A stretch of DNA of 64,000 nt from Piscinibacter sp. (lineage in GTDB: Bacteria; Pseudomonadota; Gammaproteobacteria; Burkholderiales; Burkholderiaceae_C): assembly GCA_017983795.1 (NCBI GenBank), contig JAGOAS010000002.1, positions 62,001 through 126,000 of the forward strand, in the 5' to 3' direction. The notes under the pieces were generated by a model that had not been told where the DNA came from, did not search any database, and was given only the letters and a program-made list of their open reading frames with translations. Numbering within the stretch: position 1 is the first letter of the stretch; each line of letters opens with the position of its first letter. Shown here piece by piece: positions 28,538 through 36,765 of this stretch. A program made the position numbers and the translations under genes.

Positions 28538-30169
28538 TCAGATCGTCTCGGGCACCATGTCGATGGCGCCGCAGGGGCACTCGGCGGCACACAGTCCGCA
28601 GCCCTTGCAGTAGTCGTAGTTGAACTGGAAGCGCTGCCCCGCGCCGAGCTTGATCACCGCGTTGTCGGGGCACACGCCGTAGCAGTTGTCGCACTCGAAG
28701 CAGTTGCCGCACGACAGGCAGCGGCGCGCCTCGAACAGTGCGTTGCCCTCGGTCAGCCCGCCCTGCACCTCGTCGAAGCTGGTCTGGCGCCGCGCCAGAT
28801 CGAGCACGGGCCGCACGGTGGCCGGCGCATCGCTGTAGTACCAGGGGTTGAGCCGCTCGAAGCCGGCGGCGTCGTGCTTCTTCGCCTCCGGCGCGGCGCT
28901 GCCGCGCAGCCAGGCATCGATGTGCTTGGCCGCCTTCTTGCCGTGCCCCACCGCCACCGTGACGTTGCGCTCGGCCGGCACCATGTCGCCACCGGCGAAG
29001 ATGCCGGCATGGCCGGTCATCAGGCGTTCGTCGACCTGCACCACGCCGTCCTGGATGACGAGGCCGGCCACGCCCTCGAGCAGCGAGAGGTCGACATCCT
29101 GGCCGAGCGCGAGCACCAGCGAATCGGCCGCCAGCGTCTCGAACTCGCCGGTGGGCTGCGGCTTGCCTTCGGCGTCCAGCACCATCTTCTCGACCGTGAT
29201 CTCGCCGGCCTCGGCCTGGCGGATGGTCGAGAGCCACTTGATCATCACGCCTTCCTGCAGCGCCTCCTCGACCTCGAAGTCGTGCGCCGGCATGCGCTCG
29301 CGCGTGCGCCGGTAGACGATCACCGCCTCGCTGGCGCCGAGCCGCCTGGCGGTGCGCGCCACGTCGATCGCCGTGTTGCCGCCGCCGTAGACGACCACGC
29401 GGCGGCCGAGCATGGGCTTGCTCTCCCCTTCCATGCTGCGCAGCACCGAGACGGCATCGAGCACGCGCGCCGAATCGCCCGCCGGGATGAAGGCGCGCTT
29501 GGCGATGTGCGCGCCGACGGCGAGGAAGGCCGCATCGGCGCCTTCGCGCGCCATCGCGGCTTTCAGGTCGGCCACCTTCTCGCCGTAGCGGATCGTCACG
29601 CCCAGGGCGACGATGCGCGCCACCTCGCCATCGAGCACCTCGCGCGGCAGGCGGTACTTGGGAATGCCGAAACGCATCATGCCGCCGGGCAGCGGGCCGG
29701 CTTCCAGCACGGTGACGCGATGCCCGAGGCGGCGCAGGTGGTAGGCCGCGCTCAGGCCCGAGGGCCCGGCGCCGACGATGAGCACGTGCCTGCCGCTCTC
29801 GGCGGGCGGCGCCTCGAAGGCCCAGCCGCGCTTGAGCGCCTCGTCGCCGAGGAAACGTTCGACCGCATTGATGCCCACCGGCGCGTCGAGCTTGCCGCGG
29901 TTGCAGGCACCCTCGCAGGCGTGGTAGCAGACGCGGCCCATGATGGCCGGGAAGGGGTTGTCGCGCGTCAGGTGGCGCCAGGCGTTTTCATAGTCGCCGC
30001 TCTCGGCGTGGTAGAGCCAGCCCTGGATGTCTTCGCCGGCCGGGCAGGTTGAATTGCAGGGCGGCAGGCGGTCGACGTAGACCGGGCGGCTCGAACGCCA
30101 CGAGCCGGTCTTGTTCGCGAGCGAAGACCCCACATCCAACGTGATGGCGAAAGGCTTGCGCATGCTCAT
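28538..30169 (-). CDS. Ferredoxin-FAD-NAD(P) oxidoreductase subunit of 2-oxoacid oxidoreductase (PadH/GltD-like)
   Basis: The 543-residue protein joins three electron-transfer parts. An N-terminal GltD-type Fe-S domain carries RVCYHACEGACNRG. A pyridine-nucleotide-disulfide fold follows, with FAD site VLIVGAGPSGLSAAYHL, NAD(P) site VVVYGGGNTAIDVA and IFAGGDMVPAERNV. The C-terminal two-cluster ferredoxin domain has ECDNCYGVCP and YCKGCGLCAAECPCGAID. It likely passes electrons from the TPP enzyme encoded just upstream (4-base overlap) to NAD(P)+, as the FAD subunit of phenylglyoxylate:NAD+ oxidoreductase does in denitrifying betaproteobacteria. GGAGG precedes the ATG at 30169 by 7 bases. The substrate of the complex is unknown. 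Confidence 0.88.
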   Translation of the reverse strand: MSMRKPFAITLDVGSSLANKTGSWRSSRPVYVDRLPPCNSTCPAGEDIQGWLYHAESGDYENAWRHLTRDNPFPAIMGRVCYHACEGACNRGKLDAPVGINAVERFLGDEALKRGWAFEAPPAESGRHVLIVGAGPSGLSAAYHLRRLGHRVTVLEAGPLPGGMMRFGIPKYRLPREVLDGEVARIVALGVTIRYGEKVADLKAAMAREGADAAFLAVGAHIAKRAFIPAGDSARVLDAVSVLRSMEGESKPMLGRRVVVYGGGNTAIDVARTARRLGASEAVIVYRRTRERMPAHDFEVEEALQEGVMIKWLSTIRQAEAGEITVEKMVLDAEGKPQPTGEFETLAADSLVLALGQDVDLSLLEGVAGLVIQDGVVQVDERLMTGHAGIFAGGDMVPAERNVTVAVGHGKKAAKHIDAWLRGSAAPEAKKHDAAGFERLNPWYYSDAPATVRPVLDLARRQTSFDEVQGGLTEGNALFEARRCLSCGNCFECDNCYGVCPDNAVIKLGAGQRFQFNYDYCKGCGLCAAECPCGAIDMVPETI

Positions 30170-31173
30170 GCCTCCACCTCCATCGCATCGACGAGGCGGT
30201 ATTCGCGGATGTTGCGATCGGCCTGCGCCTGCAGCCGCGCGATCACGTCGTCGCGGCGCTGCGGCGCGAACAGGTGGGCGAAGCGCTTCTGCGGCTGCAG
30301 GTATTCCTCCACCGGCACACGCTTGCGGATCTTGGCCACCGCCGTGATCTCGCCCTGCTCGGCGGCGAATACCGGGAACAGGCCCGACTGCTGCGCGAGG
30401 CGCGCCAGGCGCACGCTGTCGTTCGAGGCCGAGCCCCAGCCCAGCGGACACGGCACCAGCACGTGCAGGTAGCGCGCGCCATGCATCGCCATCGCACGCT
30501 CGACCTTGGCCTCGAGGTCGTGCAGATCGGCCACCGTGGCGGTGGCCACGTAGGGAATGCCGTGCGCCATCGCGATCTTCGGCAGGTTCTTGCCCTGGCC
30601 GAAGACGTTGCCCGGCGCCGCGCCGACTGCCGGCGTGGTGGCGGTGCGCGCCATCGCCGGCGTGGCCGAGGAGCGCTGCACGCCGGTATTCATGTAGGCC
30701 TCGTTGTCGTAGCAGACGTAGAGCACGTCGTCGTTGCGTTCGAACATGCCCGACAGGCAGCCGAAGCCGATGTCGGTGGTGCCGCCGTCGCCGCCCTGCG
30801 CGAGCACGCGCACATCGTGCCGGCCCTTCACCTTCAGCGCGGCGGCGATGCCGGTGGCCACTGCGGCGGTATTGCCGAACAGCGAGTGGATCCACGGCAG
30901 CTGCCACGACGTTTCCGGATACGGCGTGGAGAACACCTCCAGGCAGCCGGTGGCGTTGGCCGCGATCAGCTTGCCCTCGGCCGCGCGCAGCGCCGCGTCG
31001 ACCGCGTAGCGCGCACCGAGTGCCTCGCCGCAGCCCTGGCAGGCGCGGTGGCCGGAGTTGATGGCGTTGCTGCGCTCGCGGCTGGCCTGCACGCTGCGCT
31101 GCTCGGGCGCGAGCAGGCGGTTGCCGACCGTGAAGGTGCCGGTCTGATAGAACTTGACGGGTTGGTGGCTCAT
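30166..31173 (-). CDS. 2-oxoacid:acceptor oxidoreductase, beta (TPP) subunit
   Basis: The 335-residue subunit binds thiamine diphosphate and a [4Fe-4S] cluster. The TPP motif is GDGGTTDIGFGCLSGMFERN followed by CYDNEAYMNTG. Cluster cysteines are CQGCGEA, ANATGCLE and VLVPCPLGW. This matches PorB/PadI-type beta subunits that decarboxylate a 2-oxoacid to the acyl-CoA. It overlaps the electron-transfer subunit gene by 4 bases (ATGA) and is separated from alpha by 185 bases containing a perfect hairpin. Pyruvate is the commonest substrate of the family; phenylglyoxylate is also possible. Confidence 0.92.
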   Translation of the reverse strand: MSHQPVKFYQTGTFTVGNRLLAPEQRSVQASRERSNAINSGHRACQGCGEALGARYAVDAALRAAEGKLIAANATGCLEVFSTPYPETSWQLPWIHSLFGNTAAVATGIAAALKVKGRHDVRVLAQGGDGGTTDIGFGCLSGMFERNDDVLYVCYDNEAYMNTGVQRSSATPAMARTATTPAVGAAPGNVFGQGKNLPKIAMAHGIPYVATATVADLHDLEAKVERAMAMHGARYLHVLVPCPLGWGSASNDSVRLARLAQQSGLFPVFAAEQGEITAVAKIRKRVPVEEYLQPQKRFAHLFAPQRRDDVIARLQAQADRNIREYRLVDAMEVEA

Positions 31174-31250
31174 GTCGTGTATCGCCTCCACTGAGAGCGG
31201 CTCGGGCGTGGCCTGCCGGTCTGCGCGCCGCGCCACCGGTGGCACGGCGT

Positions 31251-31311
31251 CGGCCGGGCAGGCTGGGCGAGCACGGATATCGGGCCGCGCACAGCCCAGC
31301 CTGCCCGGCCG
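31251..31311. repeat. Perfect 18-bp inverted repeat between alpha and beta subunit genes
   Basis: The arms at 31251-31268 and 31294-31311 (starting CGGCCGGGCAGGCTGGGC) are perfect reverse complements around a 25-base loop. The structure lies in the only sizable gap of the oxidoreductase operon. It could form a strong RNA hairpin that attenuates transcription or sets subunit stoichiometry by protecting mRNA ends. There is no U-tract on the minus strand. Confidence 0.75.
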
Positions 31312-31358
31312 GCGCCGCGCTCCAGAGCGCCAAGACGAAGCATCGCGTTGCCCCTCAT

Positions 31359-32612
31359 TCAACTCACCCGCGACGCCACCGCGCCGAGATCGCGCAGCAT
31401 CGCCTCGGCCGCCGGCCCGCTGCGCTCGCCGCGGCGCTCGCGTTCGAGCTGGCGCTCGATCAGGCCCCAGTCCATGTCGAGGAAGGTGAGCGCCTCGATC
31501 TCGTCGCGCATCGCCTGCTCGAACACCTTGGCGAGCGAAGCCTGCGTGATCGCCCGCCCGCCGAGGCCTGCGACGACGGTGTAGCCGTGGCGGCGCGTGC
31601 CGCTCATCGCCATGCGCACGTCGTTGGCGAGGATGCCGCCCAGGCCCACCGAGAAACTCTTCTCCAGCACGATCACACGCTCGGCATGCACCAGCGCCTC
31701 GCGCACCGCCGCCAGCGGGAAGGGCCGGAACGAGGTGATGCCCAGCACGCCGATGCGGTGGCCGGCATCGCGCAGCGCGTCCACCGTGTCCTTGATCGTG
31801 CCCAGCACCGAGCCGAGCGCGACCACGATGGTGTGCGCATCCTCGCAGCGATAGCCGTGCAGCAGCCCGCCGCTGCTGCGGCCGAACTGGCGCTCGAAGT
31901 CGGCGGCGATCTGCGGGATCAGCTCGAGCGCGCGCAGCTGCCGCGCGTGCGCGAGATAGCGCACCTCGGCGAAAGCCTCGGGGCCCACCATCGCGCCGAT
32001 GGTCACCGGCTCGGCCGGATCGAGCACCTGGCGCGGCTGGTAGGGCGGCAGGAAGGCATCGACCTGTTCCTGCGTCGGCACATCGACGCGCTCGTAGGCG
32101 TGCGTGAGGATGAAGCCGTCCATGCACACCATCACCGGCAGGCTGACGGCTTCGGCGAGCCGGAAGGCCTGCACGTGCAGGTCGGCGGCTTCCTGGTTGG
32201 TCTCGGCGAAGAGCTGGATCCAGCCGCAGTCGCGCTGGCTCATCGCGTCGCTGTGGTCGTTCCAGATGTTGATCGGCGCGCCGATGGCGCGGTTGGCCAC
32301 CGTCATCACGATCGGCAGGCCGAGCCCGGCGGCGTTGTACACCGCCTCGGCCATGAACAGCAGGCCCTGGCTGGCGGTGGCGGTGTAGGCGCGCGCGCCC
32401 GCCGCCGAGGCGCCGATGGCCACGCTCATCGCGGCGAACTCGCTCTCGACGTTGATGAACTCGCAAGGGCTCAGCGCGCCCTCCTTCACCAGTTCGCCGA
32501 GCGCCTCGACGATGTGCGTCTGCGGCGAGATCGGGTAGGCGCAGATCACCTCCGGGCGCGCCAGCGCCACCGCCTCGGCAACGGCGCGCGAGCCTTCAAT
32601 CTGCTTGAGCAT
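31359..32612 (-). CDS. 2-oxoacid:acceptor oxidoreductase, alpha subunit
   Basis: The 417-residue subunit is the PorA/PadG-type alpha chain, with domain I (YPISPQTHIVEALGELV, FINVESEFAAMSVAIGAS, ARAYTATASQGLLFM) and domain II (EDAHTIVVALGSVLGTIKD, IGVLGITSFRPFP). It forms the active site with beta and shapes substrate binding; the TASQG loop and CoA-binding RPFP region are visible. Its start (32612) overlaps the gamma gene by 17 bases, with GGAG 7 bases upstream. The order gamma-alpha-beta differs from single-chain PFORs of anaerobes. Confidence 0.92.
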   Translation of the reverse strand: MLKQIEGSRAVAEAVALARPEVICAYPISPQTHIVEALGELVKEGALSPCEFINVESEFAAMSVAIGASAAGARAYTATASQGLLFMAEAVYNAAGLGLPIVMTVANRAIGAPINIWNDHSDAMSQRDCGWIQLFAETNQEAADLHVQAFRLAEAVSLPVMVCMDGFILTHAYERVDVPTQEQVDAFLPPYQPRQVLDPAEPVTIGAMVGPEAFAEVRYLAHARQLRALELIPQIAADFERQFGRSSGGLLHGYRCEDAHTIVVALGSVLGTIKDTVDALRDAGHRIGVLGITSFRPFPLAAVREALVHAERVIVLEKSFSVGLGGILANDVRMAMSGTRRHGYTVVAGLGGRAITQASLAKVFEQAMRDEIEALTFLDMDWGLIERQLERERRGERSGPAAEAMLRDLGAVASRVS

Positions 32613-33186
32613 GGGCCAACTCCCGCATTTCCTTGCGCACGTAGTCGTAGGCCTCGGCGGCGGCTGCGATGTTGGCCTCGGCGACCTTGCCGGTGAACTT
32701 GTCGCGGATCGCCTTGCCCACCGCCTCCAGCGTGATCAGCCCGCTGATGGCCGCGAAGCCGCCGAGCAGCGCCGCGTTGGGCAGCGGCCGGCCGAGGTGC
32801 GCCTTGGCGATCTCGCCGGCCGGCACGTTGACGAGGCGCTCGCGCCGGAAGCGCTGCACGAACTCGCCGACGCCGAGTTCGTCGAAGCTGCGCGCCGAGT
32901 TGATCAGCACGTAGCCCTCGGGCTTCAAGCCCTGGAAGACGTCGACCTGGTGCAGCAGCGTCGGGTCCTGGATGATCAGCGCGTCGGGCGCCATCACCGG
33001 CTCGCGCAGGCGGATCTCGCGCTCGGCGATGCGGCAGAAGGCCACCACCGGCGCGCCGGTGCGCTCCGAGCCGAAACTCGGGAAGGCCTGGGCGTGGCGG
33101 CCCTGCTCGAAGGCGGCGATCGAGAGCATCTCGGCGCCGGTCACCACGCCCTGCCCGCCACGGCCGTGGATGCGGATCTGGAACAT
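32596..33186 (-). CDS. 2-oxoacid:acceptor oxidoreductase, gamma subunit
   Basis: The 196-residue protein is the POR_gamma domain. It starts MFQIRIHGRGGQGVVTGAEM, the diagnostic N-terminus, and continues AFPSFGSERTGAPVVAFCRI and NAALLGGFAAISGLI. This domain contacts CoA and the rest of the heterotetramer. It is the first gene of the operon; AGGAGG sits 4 bases before the ATG at 33186. Upstream lies a near-consensus FNR/Anr box at the distance of a class II activation site, so oxygen-limited induction is likely. Confidence 0.93.
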   Translation of the reverse strand: MFQIRIHGRGGQGVVTGAEMLSIAAFEQGRHAQAFPSFGSERTGAPVVAFCRIAEREIRLREPVMAPDALIIQDPTLLHQVDVFQGLKPEGYVLINSARSFDELGVGEFVQRFRRERLVNVPAGEIAKAHLGRPLPNAALLGGFAAISGLITLEAVGKAIRDKFTGKVAEANIAAAAEAYDYVRKEMRELAHAQAD

Positions 33187-33215
33187 GCGCCCTCCTGCGC
33201 GGGTTCGACCGGCCC

Positions 33216-33257
33216 ATTGTTCGAGGCCGGGGGCATCGCAGGCTTGGCCTGCATCAA
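33216..33257 (-). promoter_or_regulatory. Promoter with FNR/Anr-like box for the 2-oxoacid oxidoreductase operon
   Basis: On the minus strand TTGATGCAGGCCAA occupies 33257-33244 and matches the FNR/Anr consensus TTGAT-N4-ATCAA at 8 of 10 fixed positions. A -10-like AACAAT at 33221-33216 would set transcription near 33209, placing the box centre 41.5 bases upstream, the classic class II spacing. The gene start is 23 bases further on. Confidence 0.55.
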
Positions 33258-33284
33258 GCGCGCGGCCCGTCGACAATCGCGGCC

Positions 33285-34172
33285 ATGCCCACCGGAATCG
33301 TCTACGCCGCCTCCGCCTACGTGCTGTGGGGCCTGTTCCCGCTCTACTTCAGCCACCTCGCCACCGTACCGGCCACCGAGGTGCTGGTGCACCGCATCGT
33401 CTGGTCGCTGCTGTTCGTGCTGGCGCTGCTGGCCTGGCGTCGCCACTGGGGCTGGCTCGGCGCCGCGCTGCGCCAGCCGCGCGTGCTGGGCGCCTTCGCG
33501 GTGAGCGCGCTGCTGCTCTCGTGCAACTGGCTGACCTACATCTGGGCCATCGCCAACGGCCACGTCATCGACGCCAGCCTGGGCTACTTCATCACCCCGC
33601 TGGTCAACGTGCTGCTCGGCTACAGCGTGCTGCACGAGCGGCCGCGCCGGCTGCAGTGGGCGGCCCTGGCGCTGGCGACGCTGGGCGTGATCTGGCTGAC
33701 CGCGCTGACCGGCCAGCTGCCGTGGATCGCGCTCGCGCTGGCCGGCAGCTTCGGCGCCTACGGGCTGCTGCGCAAGATCGCCCCGCTGGGCGCGCTCGAA
33801 GGCCTGACGCTGGAGACGCTGCTGCTGGCCGCGCCGGCGCTGGTCGCGCTCGCTCTGTGGTGGGGGCGCGGCCCGGCGAGCTTCCCGGCACCCGAGCTGT
33901 CGACCAACCTGCTGCTGATCGGCGTGGGGCCGCTCACCGCCGTGCCGCTGCTGCTGTTCGCCGCCGGTGCGCGGCGCATCTCGATGACCACGCTGGGCCT
34001 GCTGCAGTACATCGGCCCGTCGATCCAGTTCGCGCTCGGCGTGTGGCTGTTCAACGAGCCCTTCGGCGGGCAGCGCCTCGCAGGCTTCGGGCTGATCTGG
34101 GCCGCCTTGCTGCTCTACAGCGCCGACGGCTGGCGCAGCGCGCGGCGGCTACGGCTGCAGGTCGCCGGCTAG
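33285..34172 (+). CDS. rarD: EamA-family permease RarD
   Basis: The 295-residue protein has ten hydrophobic segments in two EamA repeats and the RarD N-terminal signature VYAASAYVLWGLFPLYF, followed by EVLVHRIVWSLLF and SCNWLTYIWAIANGHV. RarD proteins are inner-membrane transporters of the drug/metabolite superfamily. The name comes from chloramphenicol sensitivity in E. coli, but the substrate is not settled. It is divergent from the oxidoreductase operon and its 3' end overlaps the convergent DUF3501 gene by 24 bases. Confidence 0.93.
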   Translation: MPTGIVYAASAYVLWGLFPLYFSHLATVPATEVLVHRIVWSLLFVLALLAWRRHWGWLGAALRQPRVLGAFAVSALLLSCNWLTYIWAIANGHVIDASLGYFITPLVNVLLGYSVLHERPRRLQWAALALATLGVIWLTALTGQLPWIALALAGSFGAYGLLRKIAPLGALEGLTLETLLLAAPALVALALWWGRGPASFPAPELSTNLLLIGVGPLTAVPLLLFAAGARRISMTTLGLLQYIGPSIQFALGVWLFNEPFGGQRLAGFGLIWAALLLYSADGWRSARRLRLQVAG

Positions 34173-34730
34173 GCTGGCCAGCGTGTCCGGCGCGATCGTG
34201 AGGTGCGCCGGGTAGTTGGAGTGGTCGCAGCCGAGCTTGACGGCCGCGCCGGCACGCACCGCCTCGCGCGCGGCGCTCGGAAACTCGAAACGCAGGAAGT
34301 GCACCGAGGAGGTCTTCTCGGTGGTCTCGCGCTCCAGATCCTCGTCGGCGATCGCGTAGATGCGCGCGTGGCCTTCGACCTCGACGAACATGCGGTCCTC
34401 GATGTCGATCAGCCGCGCCAGCTCGCGCTTGCGCTCGTGCGCATCGGGGTACTCGATCAGCATGGTCGCCTTCCAGTTGCTGCCGTCGGGCACCAGCGGC
34501 GCATAGGCGTCGATCTCGGCCTGGATGCCGTCCTCCTCGAAGATCTTCTCGATGTGCAGCATCTCCTGGATCTGGCGGCGGATGGTCTGCTCGTCCTCGA
34601 ACTGCACGGTGACGTGCTCGCCGAGCGCCACGCTGCGCAGGCGCCGGTGCGCGATCACCTCGGGCTTGCTGCTCTTGCGGATCTTGGCGTAGGCCTCCAG
34701 CGTCAGGAGGCTGTCGCGGGTGATGCTCAT
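34149..34730 (-). CDS. DUF3501 family protein
   Basis: The 193-residue protein begins MSITRDSLLTLEAYAKIRK and shows EHVTVQFEDEQTIRRQIQEML, IEKIFEEDGIQAEI and FEFPSAAREAVRAGA, all of which match the DUF3501 family. Its function is not known. The gene commonly follows a rubrerythrin and an HdrD/GlpC-like Fe-S protein gene, and does so here with 19 bases to the latter, pointing to a role in peroxide handling or redox repair. The start at 34730 has GGAG 6 bases upstream. Its stop overlaps rarD. Confidence 0.86.
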   Translation of the reverse strand: MSITRDSLLTLEAYAKIRKSSKPEVIAHRRLRSVALGEHVTVQFEDEQTIRRQIQEMLHIEKIFEEDGIQAEIDAYAPLVPDGSNWKATMLIEYPDAHERKRELARLIDIEDRMFVEVEGHARIYAIADEDLERETTEKTSSVHFLRFEFPSAAREAVRAGAAVKLGCDHSNYPAHLTIAPDTLASLAGDLQP

Positions 34731-34749
34731 GCTCGTCTCCATCTCGGGT

Positions 34750-36099
34750 TCACACGCCGTAGGCGGTGCGCAGCAGCGTCAGCGGGTGCGCGATCTTCGT
34801 CGCCGGCGCGCCGTTGCCGGCCATGCCCTGGGCGATGTGGTGGGCGGCCATCGGGCAATCGGAACCGATGTAGTCGGGCTCGCCATTGGCCATGGCCTTG
34901 AAGACCGGCCGGCCGATCTTCATCGCGATCGCGTGATAAGGCTTCTTCACCCCGTAGGTGCCGGCGTGGCCGGAGCAGCGCTCCACGGTGTTGAGCTGCA
35001 GCGTCACCTTCTCGCCGATCAGCTTGAGCATCTCCTCGGTCTTCTTGCCGATCTTCTGCACGCGGCCGTGGCAGGGGATGTGGTAACTCACCTTGCCGAG
35101 CGGGTTCTTGAAATCGGTCTTGAGCAACCCGTCTTTATGGCGCGCCATCAGGTACTCGAAGGGGTCGAACATCGCCGCCTGCACCGCGGCCACGTCGGCA
35201 TCGCCGGGGAACAGCAGCGGCAGCTCCTGCTTGAACATCAGCGTGCATGAGGGCACGGCGCTGACGATCGCCCAGCCTTCCTTCGCGTACTTCGCCAGCA
35301 CCGGGATGTTGGCGTTCTTGTGCTTCTCCACGCCCTCGAGGTCACCGAGCTCGAGCTTGGGCATGCCGCAGCAGGATTCCTTCTCGACGATCACGTAGGG
35401 AATCTCGTTGTGCTCCAGCGAGGCGAGCAGATCGTGGCCGATGCCGGGCTCGTTGTAGTTGACGTAGCAGGTCGCGAAGATCGCCACCTTGCCGGGGCTG
35501 CGCTGGCCATCCTTCACCGCCGTGGCGCTGCCCTTCTTCTTCGCGCTCCAGCGGAAGCGCTTCGTGGCGAGCTCGGGCATCCAGGCCTTGCGGTCCACGT
35601 CGAGCACGCTCTCCATCACGCCGCGCGCCGCCTGGGTGCGGTTGATCGCGTTGACCGCCTGCACGACGACGGGAATGCCGGCGAACTGGCCGTGCACGTC
35701 GGTCGAGGCGAGGAACTTCTCGCTCGCCTTCACCTCGCCCTTCCTGAACTTGATCGCCTTGGCGCGCAGCATGGTGTGCGGGAAGTCGAGGTTCCAGGCG
35801 TGCGGCGGCACGTAGGGGCACTTGGTCAGGTAGCACAGGTCGCAGAGGTAGCACTGGTCGACCACCTTCCAGTAGTCGGCCTTGTTCACGCCGTGCACCT
35901 CGCCGTCGTCGGTGGCGTCGACGAGGTCGAACAGGTTCGGAAAACTCTGGCACAGGCTCACGCAGCGGCGGCAGCCGTGGCAGATGTCGAAGATGCGTTC
36001 CATCTCGGCGAGACACTTGGCCTCGTCGTAGAAGTCGGGGTTCTTCCAGTCGACGGCGTGGCGGGTGGGCGCTTCCAGGTTGCCTTCACGGATCGTCAT
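34750..36099 (-). CDS. HdrD/GlpC-like Fe-S oxidoreductase linked to rubrerythrin
   Basis: The 449-residue protein has two ferredoxin-type [4Fe-4S] motifs (CHGCRRCVSLCQSFP near residue 40 and CYLCDLCYLTKCPYVP near 85) and two C-terminal CCG-type domains (ATCYVNYNEPG...ESCCGMPKLE and PCHGRVQ...ERCSGHAG; the second has CSG in place of CCG). Such proteins move electrons between quinones or thiols and iron-sulfur partners. Placed between rubrerythrin and DUF3501, it is a good candidate for the reductant of rubrerythrin. GAGGAGG lies 7 bases before the ATG at 36099. Confidence 0.88.
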   Translation of the reverse strand: MTIREGNLEAPTRHAVDWKNPDFYDEAKCLAEMERIFDICHGCRRCVSLCQSFPNLFDLVDATDDGEVHGVNKADYWKVVDQCYLCDLCYLTKCPYVPPHAWNLDFPHTMLRAKAIKFRKGEVKASEKFLASTDVHGQFAGIPVVVQAVNAINRTQAARGVMESVLDVDRKAWMPELATKRFRWSAKKKGSATAVKDGQRSPGKVAIFATCYVNYNEPGIGHDLLASLEHNEIPYVIVEKESCCGMPKLELGDLEGVEKHKNANIPVLAKYAKEGWAIVSAVPSCTLMFKQELPLLFPGDADVAAVQAAMFDPFEYLMARHKDGLLKTDFKNPLGKVSYHIPCHGRVQKIGKKTEEMLKLIGEKVTLQLNTVERCSGHAGTYGVKKPYHAIAMKIGRPVFKAMANGEPDYIGSDCPMAAHHIAQGMAGNGAPATKIAHPLTLLRTAYGV

Positions 36100-36126
36100 G
36101 TGCTGTCCTCCTCGGTCCACCAATGA

Positions 36127-36149
36127 ACAAGGGGCACGAAGCCCCTTGT
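36127..36149 (-). terminator. Hairpin between rubrerythrin and the Fe-S gene
   Basis: A 9-bp perfect stem (ACAAGGGGC / GCCCCTTGT) with a 5-base loop lies 21 bases after the rubrerythrin stop, in the 70-base gap to the next gene. Only a short T-rich stretch follows, so it is likely a partial terminator or stabilising hairpin that gives more rubrerythrin than downstream products. Confidence 0.5.
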
Positions 36150-36169
36150 CCTGCGAGCGTCTTGCCGCT

Positions 36170-36592
36170 TCAGTCCACCAGCGCGTCGAGCGCCTTCTGG
36201 TAGCGGTTGGCGTGCGAGCGCTCGGCCTTGGCCAGCGTCTCGAACCAGTCGGCGATCTCGTCGAAGCCCTCGGCGCGCGCCGTCTTGGCCATGCCCGGGT
36301 ACATGTCGGTGTACTCGTGCGTCTCGCCGGCGACGGCCGCGGTCAGGTTCTGGCGCGAATTGCCGATCGGCAGGCCGGTGGCCGGATCGCCCGAGCCGTT
36401 CTCGAGAAACTCGAGGTGGCCGTGCGCGTGGCCGGTCTCGCCTTCCGCGGTGGAGCGGAACAGCGCGGCAACGTCGTTCTGCCCTTCCACGTCGGCCTTG
36501 TTTGCGAAGTAGAGGTACCGGCGGTTCGCCTGCGATTCACCCGCGAAGGCGTCCTTCAGGTTCTGCTCGGTCTTCGATCCTTTCAAGCCCAT
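36170..36592 (-). CDS. Rubrerythrin (ferritin-like diiron domain only)
   Basis: Rubrerythrin reduces hydrogen peroxide at a non-haem diiron centre. The 140-residue protein carries the four-helix ligands in [54 protein letters not shown] and [16 protein letters not shown]. It lacks the C-terminal rubredoxin domain of classic rubrerythrins, so electrons must come from another protein, plausibly the Fe-S protein encoded next. AGGAG sits 6 bases before the ATG at 36592. It is the first gene of a three-gene operon and suits a microaerobic or facultative life. Confidence 0.93.
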   Translation of the reverse strand: MGLKGSKTEQNLKDAFAGESQANRRYLYFANKADVEGQNDVAALFRSTAEGETGHAHGHLEFLENGSGDPATGLPIGNSRQNLTAAVAGETHEYTDMYPGMAKTARAEGFDEIADWFETLAKAERSHANRYQKALDALVD

Positions 36593-36765
36593 CTCGCTCT
36601 CCTGTCGTTGAGTTGAACCGAATCGGCCGCGCGCGCCATGGCGCATGTCTCGAACGCGGCACCCAGGTACGCTAACCCAGCGTCTCCACCCGGGCCAATA
36701 CAAAAGCTCAATGCAGTGGATTGGCTCAGCCTATGCCGGGCAGCTGTGTCATTGATTGATCAGGG

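Noticed and set aside
36751-36764. FNR-like TTGATTGATCAG upstream of rubrerythrin
   Set aside because: The two half-sites are only 2 bases apart instead of 4, and the site is about 160 bases from the gene start.
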